Source: Canna indica
Lineage: Eukaryota > Streptophyta > Magnoliopsida > Zingiberales > Cannaceae
Assembly: GCA_034359265.1 (NCBI GenBank)
Contig: CP136894.1
Span: 34,502,501 to 34,566,500, forward strand
Reading direction: 5' to 3'
DNA length: 64,000 bases
A model generated the notes under the pieces. It was not told the origin of the DNA and did not search any database. It was given only the letters and a program-made list of their open reading frames with translations. Below are positions 44,200 to 55,126 of this stretch, in pieces; position 1 is the first letter of the stretch; each line of letters starts with the position of its first letter. The translations under genes were made by a program, and so were the position numbers.

Positions 44200-46125
44200 A
44201 GCCCCCGGCTGACCATGATCGCTGTCACTCACAAAATGGAGACGATGTCCAATCAGGAAAAAGAGACTCAATCCGACTCCCCATGGCGGAGCCTCTAGAA
44301 TCCCTCTTACAGAGAAAGGCAAAGACCCTAAAATCCAGAGGGTCAAGGCTGCTCCCACCCTTGATGAGGGGCCCTTCACCGAGCACATCATGGCAACCTG
44401 CCTCCCACCGAGGAGCGAGCTACCTACCACCTAATGCCCTACACCGGTATGGGCGACCTCGCACCACACCTGATGGCGTTCCAACCCGCAATGCTTTATC
44501 ACGGAGTAACCGACACCGCACTCTGCCGAGCCTTTTTGGCGTTTCTAGGGAACACCGCCCTACTATGGTTTGCCTCCCTCCCGTCAGGCTCTATTCACTA
44601 TTTCGAAGACCTCTCCCGAGCCTTCCTCGATAGTTTCACCACACCACGAGTATACCATAAGACAGCAACCAACTTCCGCTACGTGAGACAGGGGCAACAT
44701 GAGGTCCTAAGGGAATACTTGAACAGGTTCTAGGCCATAGCGGCCGAAATCCGCAACCTTGATCCAATGATCGATCTTTTCTACATCCGGCATGGGCTAA
44801 AACCTATATCGTTCACCGACCAGATCACCTTAATCGAGCCTAATGACATGGCCGAATTCTAGTAAAAGGCGGCAGGCTTTATAATAATGATAGATCAACG
44901 AGAAGCAAAGAGGATTGACTAGCAAAACCTTAAGGCCATCGTTGAAGACAAAAAACTTAGGAAGCATGAAGATCACAGTCGCCGCGAGTAGAGCTACAAC
45001 CTAGCACCAAGGTTCTCACCCTATCCGAGTACTCGATTTGAAAGGTACACACCCCTTAATACCTCAAGGGAAATAATCCTACAAGAAGTACATTTTCTAC
45101 TTACAGATGGCCACAACACTCGGCTATGCGCTGAGACTAAAAATGATAGACGTATAGTTTCTTGTCGTTCAGTTGCGAGCCCCTACCGTATGATATTGGG
45201 TCGGCCTTCATTAAACAACTTAGGGGCCGTAGTATTGACTCCCCACCTCACCATTAAATTTCCCATCTCAGAGACAAAAGTAGGAGTCATTCATGCAGAC
45301 TAAAGGGAAGCTCGCATATGCTACAACAAGTGCCAAGAGCTGCCCCAGCTCGCTGACGACCTGCACCCCGTCCAGATCAGAACATCCCTCAAACAAGTAA
45401 CCTATATCGGAGCACATGTCAACCGATGAACTCAAGGTCTGACTTAGCACCCTACCCAAAAATAATGCAGACCTCTTCGCATGGACACCTGCCAACATGC
45501 CAGGAATAGACCCCTAAGTCATTTGCCACCGGCTAGCCATCGACCCCCGTGTTAAGCATGTCGCCCATAAAAAGAAAAAGCTCGGAGCCAAGTGACAATA
45601 GGCATCACTTGAGGAGACTACGAAGTTGCTAAAAGCGAAATTCATTAGAGAGATTCGTTTCACAACATGGCTTGAGAACGTTGTTATGGTCAAAAAGCAT
45701 TCGGGAAAATGGCGAAAGTGCGTCGACTTCACCGACCTCAACAAAGCCTGAAGGATTTCTAGCCATTGCCAAGTATCGACAAACTTGTCGACGACTCCTC
45801 AGGGTATCAGTACTTGAGTTTTATGGACATCTATTCAGGCTACAACCAGATCCGGATGCATCTTGACGATGAAGAAAAAAAGGCGTTCATCATCGAGCAT
45901 GCAAACTTCTGCTATAAGGTAATGCCCTTCGGACTCAAAAACTCAGGAGCTACATATTTGCGATTGATGAACAAGATTTTTGAGAAGAAAATAGGCCACA
46001 ACATGAAGGTATACATCGATGACATGGTAGCCAAAACACTTGTCACCCACAACCATTGCAATGATCTCGTTGAGATCTTCAGACAGCTCAGACGCTACTT
46101 ACTCCTCTTGAAGAAAGCAATCACT
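44200..46125 (+). pseudogene. D gag-protease-RT remnant
   Basis: Gag: LYHGVTDTALCRAFLAFLG, LLWFASLPSGSIHYFEDLSR, FLDSFTTPRVYHKTATNFRY, VRQGQHEVLREYLNRF, then a stop (44731), FTDQITLIEPNDMAEF and REAKRID (44434-44930). Protease tail: PYRMILGRPSLNNLGAVVLT, PHLTIKFPISETKVGVIHAD (45180-45300). RT: YLSFMDIYSGYNQIRMH, EHANFCYKVMPFGLKNSGAT, YLRLMNKIFEKKIG and the catalytic-type VYIDDMVAKT (45810-46035). Many stops and shifts; protease active site and RNase H/integrase are not seen. Confidence 0.82.
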
Positions 46126-46130
46126 CGGAG

Positions 46131-46475
46131 AGGAGAAGGTCAGTTTCCGTCCTCCGGGATGAGGTCTCCAGTAAGCCTCACTTGAGAAAAGAAAAAGACC
46201 CCAAGGTCACAGAGGTCACTACTCCTCTTCCCATCGACTCAGGACCCTTTGCCGAACACATCTTGGCAGCATGCCTTCCCAGATTCAGGTAGTCGACCAT
46301 GCTGAAGCCCTACGATTGTATACATGACCCAACTACACACTTGACAATGTTAAGGTCCATGATGCTACTCAACAAAGTGATCAATCCCATCCTTTGTAGA
46401 GCTTTCCCGACCTTCCTGGAAAATGTCGCATTATTGTGGTTCTCCTCCCTTCTACTAGGGTCCATACACTTCTAA
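46131..46475 (+). pseudogene. Second Tat gag N-terminal fragment
   Basis: Directly after the D RT, a gag start reappears: PLPIDSGPFAEHILAACLP, LKPYDCIHDPTTHLTMLRSM, LLNKVINPILCRAFPTFLEN, VALLWFSSLLLGSIHF. This is the same domain as at 44380-44620, so it comes from a different element copy joined here by rearrangement. Confidence 0.75.
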
Positions 46476-46586
46476 GAATTTTAGAAATAGACATGTTTCA
46501 TCTAAGAATGCTTGTGCTCATTCTACTTCACATGTTAGGCATTCTAGCTTTAAACCTTATGTCGAAAATAAGAGGTTTAATGGACA
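46476..46586 (+). pseudogene. Copia (family A/A5-type) gag fragment
   Basis: Reads KNFRNRHVSSKNACAHSTSH, VRHSSFKPYVENKRFNGH, corresponding to the linker just before the second knuckle in A3 (HVHSKNEKKFNGHCFCC). It is cut exactly at that knuckle by the C3 LTR. Confidence 0.75.
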
Positions 46587-48023
46587 TGTTACGCCCCAAA
46601 ATCCAGGGTTACGTGGCCGGCCAAAGTACACTTCCGTACTCCGAAGCCTACCCAACTGTATATGCCAATGTGAAAATAAAATGATAAACATACAGATACC
46701 AAATGATGACGAGTGAATGCATAACTTCAATAAAATGTCCTGAATACAAAATATGTGTGCAAATCCAGTTACACGTAGGTACATGAGTACCTCTGCTGAT
46801 CAGGAGCTGCAACAAAATACAACAACAAAAATAGTGTAAGTTCATAAGGAACTCAATGAGTGGCTCATTCTCGAGCCCTCTCTAAGTCATCAGTCCAGAT
46901 CATATATAAATTCATAATTTATTAGATAATTATATAATCATACAAGATGTCAATCATACGATCATAAGCTGATATTTCAAGTTACCTCTGCTTTCATATA
47001 ATTTAAGAGATAAGAAAAACTAAGTTATTATAATATTCCAGTGCACCTGCACCTAACTTGTCCACATACAAATATAAGCATGTATAAGCACAAGAATAGG
47101 GGTCGGACACTAGGTCGCGCATAGCGAGCCCTCACCCATATATAGTCCCCAGAGCTAGGAAGGTCCTCTAGCCTCAGGTAATCCAAGTGGTTGAGAAAAA
47201 CCCTTCCACCAATGCCACTTAGGGTCTGCCGTCAGCGTGGCTCAATAACGCGTTTCACGGCCTATAAACCGTCAACTGACCAGGCTGGTCGTGCATCTAG
47301 TCTCAAATACAACCACAACCACATCCACATGCAAGACATAATAACAACATAAATAAGTATGTATCTTAGTTCAGCCATGTCTCCTCGAACTATTATAGTC
47401 CTTGCTGTCGGGCTCCAATTTTCGCATGCACATGCCTAAATTGGCCCTGCGCTGGGCTTTAGTCCTTTGGCGGTGTAATCTACTATTTCAAGCACACATT
47501 CAGTATGGATATACTTAAAATAATGAGTGTGAAACACAATAGTAACAAGGTACTCATGCTCCAATAACAATTTAACATACAATTGCTACTTATCATTCAG
47601 AGGGCCGAAGATAGATCATGTTTTTAACTAAAATTAAATGAGCAATAATTTTAAAATAAATAAGAAATAATTAACATTGTAACCAACTGATTTAAATATC
47701 AATTCATAAGATTTTCATGCTCAAACAAGTATTAAAATATTGCACAAGGTGTCCACGAAACTAGGATTCCATAACCGGAAGAATCGGCCTATACCCCCAT
47801 GATACGCCTCTACCCTTAAGCCATGTTTTCATACCATTTATACCTCATTTATCTACTATTTTTACAATCTATGATCATGTCTTAGTTTATATGCTAAGGT
47901 GAATGAACTGAGGTTTTTCGTTAGTCCAACAAATCTGATTTCTAGGGCCGGTCGTTAACTTAGGGTGAATCTTAAGTTCTCTAGTCAAGCCTCCACCCCT
48001 CCTCATTCCCTAGAAATTGGATG
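46587..48023 (-). mobile_element. C3: Tekay/Del-like LTR, truncated
   Basis: Starts TGTTACGCCCCAAAATCC, followed by GTGGCCGGCCAAAGTA as in C2 and C4, and has the hairpin pair at 46838-46854 and a TAGTGCGCG-type block near 47110. Sequence relating to the promoter half of the LTR is missing; the hAT element begins at 48024. Confidence 0.7.
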
Positions 48024-48587
48024 TAGAGGTAGCAACAGGCAAGCCCGGCCACCTCCGGGCCGGGTTGGGCCGGGCCGAGCATGGCCCGAATGTGTGGCAG
48101 CCAAGCCCAGCCCGGGCCCGAGCCCGCCTAGCCGGGCTCGGGTCGGCCCAAAAATTAATTATTTAATTTAAATTATTTAATTTAAATTTTTAAATTTTAA
48201 AAGGTTTAAAATTTAATTTTAAAAATTAATGGTTACGGGTGAGTTTTGAACTTGGACCTCTAATTTTATTTGACATAGCTTAATCATTGTACTAAACTTT
48301 ATTATATATTTTTTAATACATTTTTTATATGTAATATTGTAACGCAGTACAAATTAATAAAAAGATTTTTTTAAAATCAAATTATAATTAAATTTTTATT
48401 TATCTTTAATACAAAAATATTCATCCAATGATAAAATAAGTTTTTTTTAATATTATAATAGATCGCACCTTAAAAGGTTGTCTATGTATCTTCTATAGAT
48501 AAACTTGTACTCCCCAATGATTAACTATAGAAGGATCAAGTCTACATAGTTCTTTTTACCTTTTTAATCACCAATAGTCCCGGTGAT

Positions 48588-50690
48588 TTAACTTGTACTT
48601 GGACCAGCAGCACTAGCTTTGCTTTTTTGAGCTTCCTCCTCTCCCGATGACGAAGTGTCGTGTCCTCCCTTATCTTGTAATCTATCTTCAGCATCCAACC
48701 AGTCTTTTAAGCAAATGCACATTTCAACCGTTTCTTCACTCATTCGGCTCCTTTTTTCGTCGAGAATTCTATTTCCTGCACTAAAACAAGACTCGAAAAC
48801 TACTGTAGACACAGGAATAATTAGTATATCACGTGCCATGATGGAAATAATAGGATACATATTTTCTTGTTTTTTCCACCATGATAAAATTTCATTATCA
48901 TCTATTTCTTCAGAATGATTATAATCTAGCAAAAAAAGTAATTCATTAAAATTAGTAGATTTAGTTTTTTTTATTCTACGACCAAGTTGAGAATTAATAC
49001 TATTTCCACCATCAACTCTTAATCTAGAAGAAGAAGATGTTGTCTTATTTGTAATTGTATCACCAAATTTTGAAGAGTAAAATACAAACATAGAATTCAA
49101 TAAATTTGAATTTTTAATTTTTTTTTCTTCAACATTATCTAATTCCATATTGTTATAATAATCATCTAACAACATATTTAAGCCCTGGGGATTCTTGGGC
49201 TTCCCCTCGAATCCGACCGGCAGCTGATTAATACCATACTATATTTTGGAGCTGCATCTCCAAAGCCGTCCACTAGGATCTAAACATGTTGCTAAACAAA
49301 ATAAAGTAGGTATATCTGACCAATACTTTTTAAATTTAGATTCCATTAAGGAAATAATTTGTGCAAATAAAGGATGATGTCTATATGAAGAATATACTTC
49401 ACTAATACGAACTATATGTGAAAGAGTTAAATTACATGTAGGATAATAAACACCGAAAAGTTGTTCGGTAGCTTTATTAAAAAGTTCTAAAATTTGAGTA
49501 ATATGCCCAGCAACTAACCAATCATTATTATTAATTGGATCACCAGGCATATTTTGATTGTAAAACATTGTAAAGATATCTTGATATCTTATAGTAGACA
49601 TAAACATATGATATGTTGAATTCCATCTAGTAATAACATCACCATTAAATTTTTTAAATGGTTTATTAAAAGATTGACATAATTTTTTAAATTCTTGTGT
49701 TCTTGCTTTCGAAAAACGCATATATCTAATAACATCTCTTATTTTTTCTACATGTATATTTACTTGTTTTAAACCATCTTGTACACATAAATTAAGAACA
49801 TGACAAACATAACGAACATAAAATAATTCACCTTCTAATACTGGTTTAAATAACTATATAAGGGGAGGGATTGCAGCATCATTATTACTAGCATTATCAA
49901 AACTAATCGAATTTTTTTTATCATTTATATTAAAGAAAGATGTTACAAATCTAATAGCAGAAAAAATGGAAACAAAAGTGTGTGGATATTCAAAAACTTT
50001 AAAACTAATTATTCTTTTTTGCAAAATAAAATTTTCATCAATCCAATGTGCAGTAACACAAATGTAAGAATTAGTAGTACGTTGACTAGACCAAACATCA
50101 GATGTTAAAGAAATTTTTGATTTATTATTTTGAAAACTAGTCATTATATTTTCTCTATATATAAAAAATAATTTTAAAGCATCACTTTTCATTGTATTTC
50201 GAGTAATTTTTTTATATTTTGGTTGTAAAGTATTTTGAATCCAACTAGAAAATCTTGGTTGATCAACAAAACTAAAAGGAGATTCACTTTGAACAATTAA
50301 TTTTGCAAGTTCTCGACGTTGAAAATCATGATCAGACGAAAAAGCTGTTAAACCAGAAGTGGATAAATTAAGAATTTGTTGAGCTTGTGTAACCTTAGTG
50401 TCATGACCCTTTGCATGACGTAATAAATGACCAGTTACTCCGATTGTTGAAGCCGAAAGAATTTTTTGACATTTTTTGCACCGGGCTTTTGTTATGGTGC
50501 CATCAGGTTCAATCATTTTCTCAAAATATTCTCAAACCATACTTTTTTTTCTACCTGATAGACATAAATTAATAGATGGACTTATCTCTATGTTTTGATT
50601 TTGTTGAGTGGTAGGAGTAGCAGGAGACATTTCTTCTAACATATTTGATCCAATTTGTGGAGTATAACCTGAAAAATCTCCATCCACCAT
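48588..50690 (-). pseudogene. hAT transposase (BED finger, hATC), three nonsense codons
   Basis: One continuous frame from the ATG at 50690 to the stop at 48588 gives about 700 codons, full length for plant RICESLEEPER-type hAT transposases, with no frameshift. Domains: BED zinc finger (CKKCQ...HLLRHAKGH, codons about 66-95), SDVWSSQRTTNSYICVTAHW (first catalytic Asp region), the ISFDNASNND helix, CHVLNLCVQDGL, RWNSTYHMF, LDPSGRLW, and the C-terminal dimerisation domain (WWKKQENMYPIISIMARDIL, VFESCFSAGNRILDEKRSRM, ICLKDWL). Nonsense codons: TGA at 50534-50532 (replacing the Trp of VWEYF), TAG at 49856-49854 and TAG at 49241-49239. A weakly aligned insert lies near 49190-49250. Confidence 0.92.
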
Positions 50691-50937
50691 TAGTAAAAAT
50701 TAAAAATATAAAAAGTATAAATATTATACTAATCAATTAAACAAATTGAAGAGATTAAAAAAAATTAACAACAATCTTGAATCCTTGGCTTCTTGATGAG
50801 CTTAAAATGTTGTTGATTATTGAAAGTAAGTGAGTTGAGAGTTGAGAAGTGAGAGTTGAGAAGTGAGAGTTCAGAGTTGAGAATTGAGAGAAAGAGTTGA
50901 AGATGAAGATAGAAGAAATGAAGAAGGAGAGGGGGTA

Positions 50938-51030
50938 GCCTGGCGCGCGCCAGGCCTAGGTCGCCCTACGTCTAGCGCGCGCCGACCTAGGACTGGCACA
51001 CGCCGGGCCTGGCCTGGCATGCGCCATACA
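50938..51030. repeat. hAT 5'-side GC-rich palindromic repeats
   Basis: Four spaced copies of a NGGC(R/Y)...GCC motif: an 18-bp perfect palindrome (GCCTGGCGCGCGCCAGGC), then TAGCGCGCGCC, TGGCACACGCC and TGGCATGCGCC. CCTAGGTCG and CGACCTAGG form a further inverted pair. Likely subterminal binding sites, inferred from position. Confidence 0.55.
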
Positions 51031-51099
51031 ATTTCCTAATAGTAAAGGACAAGATAAAACCAAAAGAAATCAAAACAAAAACAATCAAATCGCGCGAAT

Positions 51100-52060
51100 C
51101 AAATAATGATACGAATTACAAATAGTCTGCACGACGTCCATTAACATTGTCTCCATGATTCCATGAAATGAAGTGTTAGGGAGGTGACTCATTAGCCAAC
51201 GTGGCAGGTTGCATGATAGGTGATGCATTGTTATCCCCACAAGATAGGTGGCAAGGGAATGACGTACACCTATCTTGAGCCGATGTTGAAGTAATTTGGC
51301 CGAAAAAATAGGTTTAGTGATAGAGTCTGCAAGCTAATTAGTTGATGGTATATGAAGAACATTAAGAATTTTGTCTCGATCTTGTTCTCGTCTAAAATAA
51401 TAATCCAAAGCTAAATGCTTCATATGACTATGTAATACTGCATTCTGAGTAAGAGACGTAGCTCCAAAATTGTCACAATATATAACTGGAGTACCATTAT
51501 AGTTGAATTTGATTTCTTTCAAAAGATTTAGAATCCAAACTGTCTTAGCTGCAACATTTGCAAGGGCCTTGTAGTCAGCCTCTATTGACGAGCGAGCAAC
51601 CATTCTTTGCGTTTTGGAAGACGAGCTTAGTGGAGAACCTCCAAGGAAAATAACGAATGCTCCTGTTGAGCATCTATCATCAGTATCACTCGCCCAATCA
51701 GGATCCGAGTAAGTAGCTAAATTTAATGACCTTGCATAAGCAAGTTTAAGTCCAAAGAATCTTGTTGCATTTATATAACGCAAAACTTGTTTGCATGCCT
51801 GACAATGACTAAGACTGTGTTTGTGCATATATTGTGACAGTTTATTAACTGTGTAAGAGATGTCTGGCCTTGTAAAGGAGAGGTGTTGAAGAGCACCAAT
51901 TACTTGACAATATAACTTCTAATCAGTTGTTTCTGAACCATCATCAAGTTTCGATGAAGAAGATGTTGCAAAAGGTGTTTTTACTCCATTAGAATCAATC
52001 ATGTTGAAACGTTGCTAGATATCAGTAATGTACTTAATTATGTTGAGATAGAATGGCTTC
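51100..52060 (-). pseudogene. Copia RT-end and RNase H fragment
   Basis: From the right: KPFYLNIIKYITDI, RFNMIDSNGVKTPFATSSSS, QVIGALQHLSFTRPDISY, TVNKLSQYMHKHSLSH, then RNase H with its acidic residues in place (YSDPDWASDTDDRCSTGAF, SSIEADYKALANVAAKTVW, VIYCDNFGATSLTQNAVLHS, HMKHLALDYYFRREQ) and the tail NQLADSITKP. Stops at about 51342, 51919 and 52015. It is truncated at 52063 by the CACTA end; the rest of pol is absent. Confidence 0.88.
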
Positions 52061-52095
52061 ATCCACTACAACAAAAATGAGTGTTAGCGACGGAA

Positions 52096-52190
52096 AATAA
52101 CTGGCGGCCTTCACTGTCGCCAATTATTAATCTAAGTAATGTATAATTACTTAGATTAATAACTGACGCCAGTGAAGGCCGTCGGTTATT
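52096..52190. repeat. 45-bp-arm hairpin in CACTA-like end
   Basis: Arms 52096-52140 and 52146-52190, loop GTATA, about five mismatches. It contains GGCGGCCTTCACTG and CAGTGAAGGCCGTC. Confidence 0.92.
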
Positions 52191-52755
52191 TTTTTTTAAT
52201 TTTTTATTTCTCTTCCCGCTGCTTCTCGCGTCCGCCATCTCCATGAGACGGAGACCTTTGCAAGCTTCTCTAGGTCATTGCGGTGCGCGACGTGGATTTC
52301 ACCTCTCTCGCACAGCATCCTTCCTGCGCTGTTGAAGAAGGCCATCACCTCTCTAGGTCATTGTACGCGTATTTTTTCCCTACTTCTCACGTCCTTCTTT
52401 AGAGCAAACCCTTGCATATGCTTTTCTAGGTCATCTCGCTACTTCTGATATGCTTTCCCGCTCGAGCAAACTCTTCACTTTTCCCGTTGCGTACTGATCT
52501 GCTTCCAAAAGCCCTTTTCCCGTTGCATCCAAAAATCCTTTTCCTCATCTATTCGCTAGCGATCCACTTCTATTCGCGTCCAAAAAACCCATTTCCGAAG
52601 TCTTCACTAGCTTTCCTCATCTATTCTGCAAACCCTTTTCCCGATCTTCCCTATTCTGATCTCCACTAAAGAGATAAAACCCTTTCCCTGGTCAAAAAAC
52701 CCTTGTCGAGGCCTCCGTTGTTCATCATTGTTCTTCCGCTCATCCTCCTCCTCTG

Positions 52756-52890
52756 AAGGCTTTTGAGCCCATCCTCCTCCTTGGAAGGCGGCGGTTCATG
52801 GGTGTTGACATCCACATTAGAGTTAAGGATGGCGGTAAGACCTCTCAGATTTACGCCATTCGCCAGAGCATCGCCAAGGCAATTCGTTGA
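52756..52890 (+). pseudogene. RPS16: Captured ribosomal protein S16 (uS9) fragment
   Basis: 44 codons match the C-terminal half of eukaryotic RPS16: [20 protein letters not shown] then [20 protein letters not shown] and AIR, stopped by TGA. In the functional protein the sequence runs on into the conserved C-terminal tail, so this is an internal piece. Changes from the usual protein include one missing residue in GRHRF, Met for Ala before GVD, and DGGK for GGGH. It is uninterrupted by introns and preceded by a 5'-leader-like pyrimidine-rich tract. Part of it (GTTCATGGGTGTTGACATCC and the AGCATCGCCAAGGC word) is duplicated at 52934-52982. Confidence 0.88.
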
Positions 52891-52896
52891 CTGGAG

Positions 52897-53065
52897 GCAT
52901 TAAATTCCTGGTTATTGCATTAAATTCCTGGTTATTCGCAGGAGCATCGTCAAGGCAGCAGTTCATGGGTGTTGACATCCGCACATCCTTAAGCATTGTT
53001 AATAGGGTAAAAACAAACATATAATAGATTAGCACATTACTGGTTATTGCTTAAATTCCTGGTTA
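52897..53065. repeat. Short tandem duplications beside the RPS16 fragment
   Basis: TTAAATTCCTGGTTATT occurs at about 52899, 52919 and 53051, and a second partial copy of the RPS16 piece lies between the copies. This suggests replication slippage or filler copying after capture. Confidence 0.7.
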
Positions 53066-53169
53066 TTGTTTTATATGCAGGATCAATTACAGGATATATC
53101 CTCTGTTTTAACTGCTTTACTTATGTAGTTATGTGTATATATGGGATCGTGGTCAAATTATTATAATAC

Positions 53170-53539
53170 GGGAAAAGGGCCAAATTTGCCCCTGAAGTAT
53201 TGAAAAATGTGCAAATTTGCCCCTCAACTATATTTTTTACCAAAATTGCCATCAACGTTACATAATTGGATCATTTTTGCCCTTCTCGTTAACGGAAGTT
53301 CACGTCAGCAAACGAAATCCCACGTGACAAGTGCAGCTCGGCCACATAAGATGCCATGATGGAAAATGTCATGTGGCAATTTATGTAGTGACAAGGGCAA
53401 GTTTGGCCCAAAACATATTTAAAGGGGTAAATCTAAACCTTTTTCAATACTTTAGGGGCAATTTTGCACCCTTTTCAATACTTCAAGGGCAAATTTACAC
53501 ATTTTTCAATACTTTAGAGGCAAATTTTGCCCGTTTCCC
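53170..53539. mobile_element. MITE with about 55-bp inverted terminal repeats
   Basis: Left end GGGAAAAGGGCCAAATTTGC (53170-53224 arm) pairs with the complement of the right end (53485-53539); both arms hold the word AAGTATTGAAAAATGTG. The right arm carries an extra unit of this word. No coding capacity. A clear target duplication was not found. Confidence 0.85.
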
Positions 53540-53959
53540 TTGAATAAAATATATATGGTGCCCAAACAACGTGTTGTATGTTCATTGCACAATTTCTGCA
53601 AGTTTGGTTTCTATCTTAGAATTTGAGATGATTGTGGGCTGCTACTCATTACAACACAAGAATTGTGTGGAGGATAGAACTCTGTGGTTGGGATGACATA
53701 GACAGACAAGTCGGTATGTACTTGTAATAGAAATGAGTTTTGTTATTTCCAATTCACTGTATTACGGATAGCTGGATTTCGGTGTGTGAAATCATAGAGC
53801 TAGAAGTTGTACTTTCTGATAGTGGATTGAGCATTTGTCCGGTGAGTGCCCAACAAATTAGGTGACATCCTTTGTCACTAAACTGTGTAAACAAATACTT
53901 GTATTTGTGTATGTTTATTTTGGTTGTTAGTTTGCTACTTAAGACAGTTGTTATAGCAG
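53540..53959. other. Unassigned AT-rich spacer
   Basis: No open frame of note, no recognisable repeat family. Confidence 0.4.
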
Positions 53960-54430
53960 TTGCAACTTCCTATGCAACTGTCATTTACAAAAGTTCCCTA
54001 AGAGACCTATATTGTTAGATACTTTAGAAAATTTTGCATGAGAGGCATGGACATACATATTTTTCATTTTCTCATTTAATGAAAGCAACTCATTCTTTAA
54101 TGATAACATCCCAACATTCAAATTTTCAACTTGTGAGTATAATAAGTCATTTTCAATTTTCAATGAGTCATTCATATTTTGTAAATATATATTTTTCTTT
54201 CTAAAGAATTTTTATCGTTTTCTAGGATTTAAACCTTCATTCTTGACTCATTACAAGAAAGCAAAAGGTCATAATTTTCTTGTTCTAGCATTTTATTTTC
54301 CTTTTTAAGTTCCTATCTTTTTCTAACAAAATTAAATTCTTCATACATATGCTCAATTTCATTTTCTAATTCTACTTGAATAAAAATATTATCACCTATA
54401 GTGATAGTGGGTACCTCATTGTCCTTTGTC
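53960..54430 (-). pseudogene. Copia gag coiled-coil fragment
   Basis: The minus strand reads MNDSLKIENDLLYSQVENLN, VGMLSLKNELLSLNEKMKNM, YVHASHAKFSK, aligned with A5 (MNDSMLNLKKELCMLNEKMT) and the coiled coils of A1, A3 and A4. Truncated on both sides. Confidence 0.75.
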
Positions 54431-55126
54431 ATGAAACTAAATTCCAAGAGGGGATTGATTGTTGCTCAATAGGAGGACGGCAAGAAAGAGGTGGAGACCA
54501 GAAGTAATTAAGAGGGGGATTCCAAGGTGTTCAGCAAGTGGGAGAAGTCCTTCTTCATCAACAAGTCAAGCTAGTTGCATCTTCTCATTTTTTTCATGGC
54601 TTCCTTCTCTTTTCTTTCATCTTTCATCTATTTTAGTTGTTTAATTTCATCCACTATGAACTAAATTTCTTAGCTAGGGTGTTGATGTAGCCAACTATTT
54701 GGTTTTGATACTTTTGGATTAACGTTATTCATGCTTTTACTTTATAATTAAGTGTTCATAATTGTTCTTAATGCTATTGAGTGCTTGATCACCATTCAAT
54801 TGATATGTTGGTTTGCAATAATTTGAGAAAGGGTTTATCAACCGTTGCTTCTCATTATAAACACCATGAATTGAGCAAAAACTAGTGATAGGCAAACACG
54901 ATTCATGTGGTCATTGTAAGAATTCCATAGAACTTAAATCTTCTCTTGAATTAGTTTATAACTAAGAGATTAGTCATTCAATTTGAGTAGAAGAAAATTA
55001 CTTGACCTTGAGAAAGGCTTGGAATTAACTTAGGGAATTCGATCATTAATTAATTAAGGTAAAGGCAAAATAAATAAATCCATGGTATCTTAATCAATAG
55101 TTAGGTGAAATCAATAGTTAGGGAGT
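54431..55126. other. Unassigned repeat-like DNA
   Basis: No coding region recognised. The stretch from 54670 to 55120 (ATTGAGTGCTTGATCACC, ATTTGAGAAAGGGTTTATC, AATAGTTAG repeated near 55098 and 55114) looks like LTR or leader sequence of an unidentified retroelement. Confidence 0.35.

Larger units (their letters stand above)
43462..46130 (+). mobile_element. D: Tat-lineage Ty3/gypsy element, truncated
   Basis: A short LTR (43462-43936, termini TGTTCT and AGAACA) is followed by a primer-site-like TGGAACCCACCG (43939-43950) and a decayed gag-protease-RT region. The element breaks off after the RT at about 46125; no 3' LTR was found. Confidence 0.75.
48024..51033 (-). mobile_element. hAT transposon, right end unresolved
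   Basis: The left end TAGAGGTAGCAACAGGC followed by a GGGCCGGG-rich subterminal block (48050-48150) is typical of plant hAT elements. A hAT transposase is encoded on the minus strand. The matching right terminal repeat was not found; the right flank (50940-51030) has its own GC-rich repeats. No 8-bp target duplication could be confirmed. Confidence 0.75.
52064..53110 (+). mobile_element. CACTA-like left end with captured gene sequence
   Basis: CACTACAACAAAAATG at 52064 is a CACTA-type terminus, inserted in the copia fragment, with candidate 3-bp target ATC. A 45-bp-arm hairpin follows, then a pyrimidine-rich leader-like stretch (52200-52740) and an RPS16-derived coding piece. No right TIR was found, so the end is set arbitrarily after the last internal duplication and a TTTTATATGCAG acceptor-like site (near 53085). 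Confidence 0.6.
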
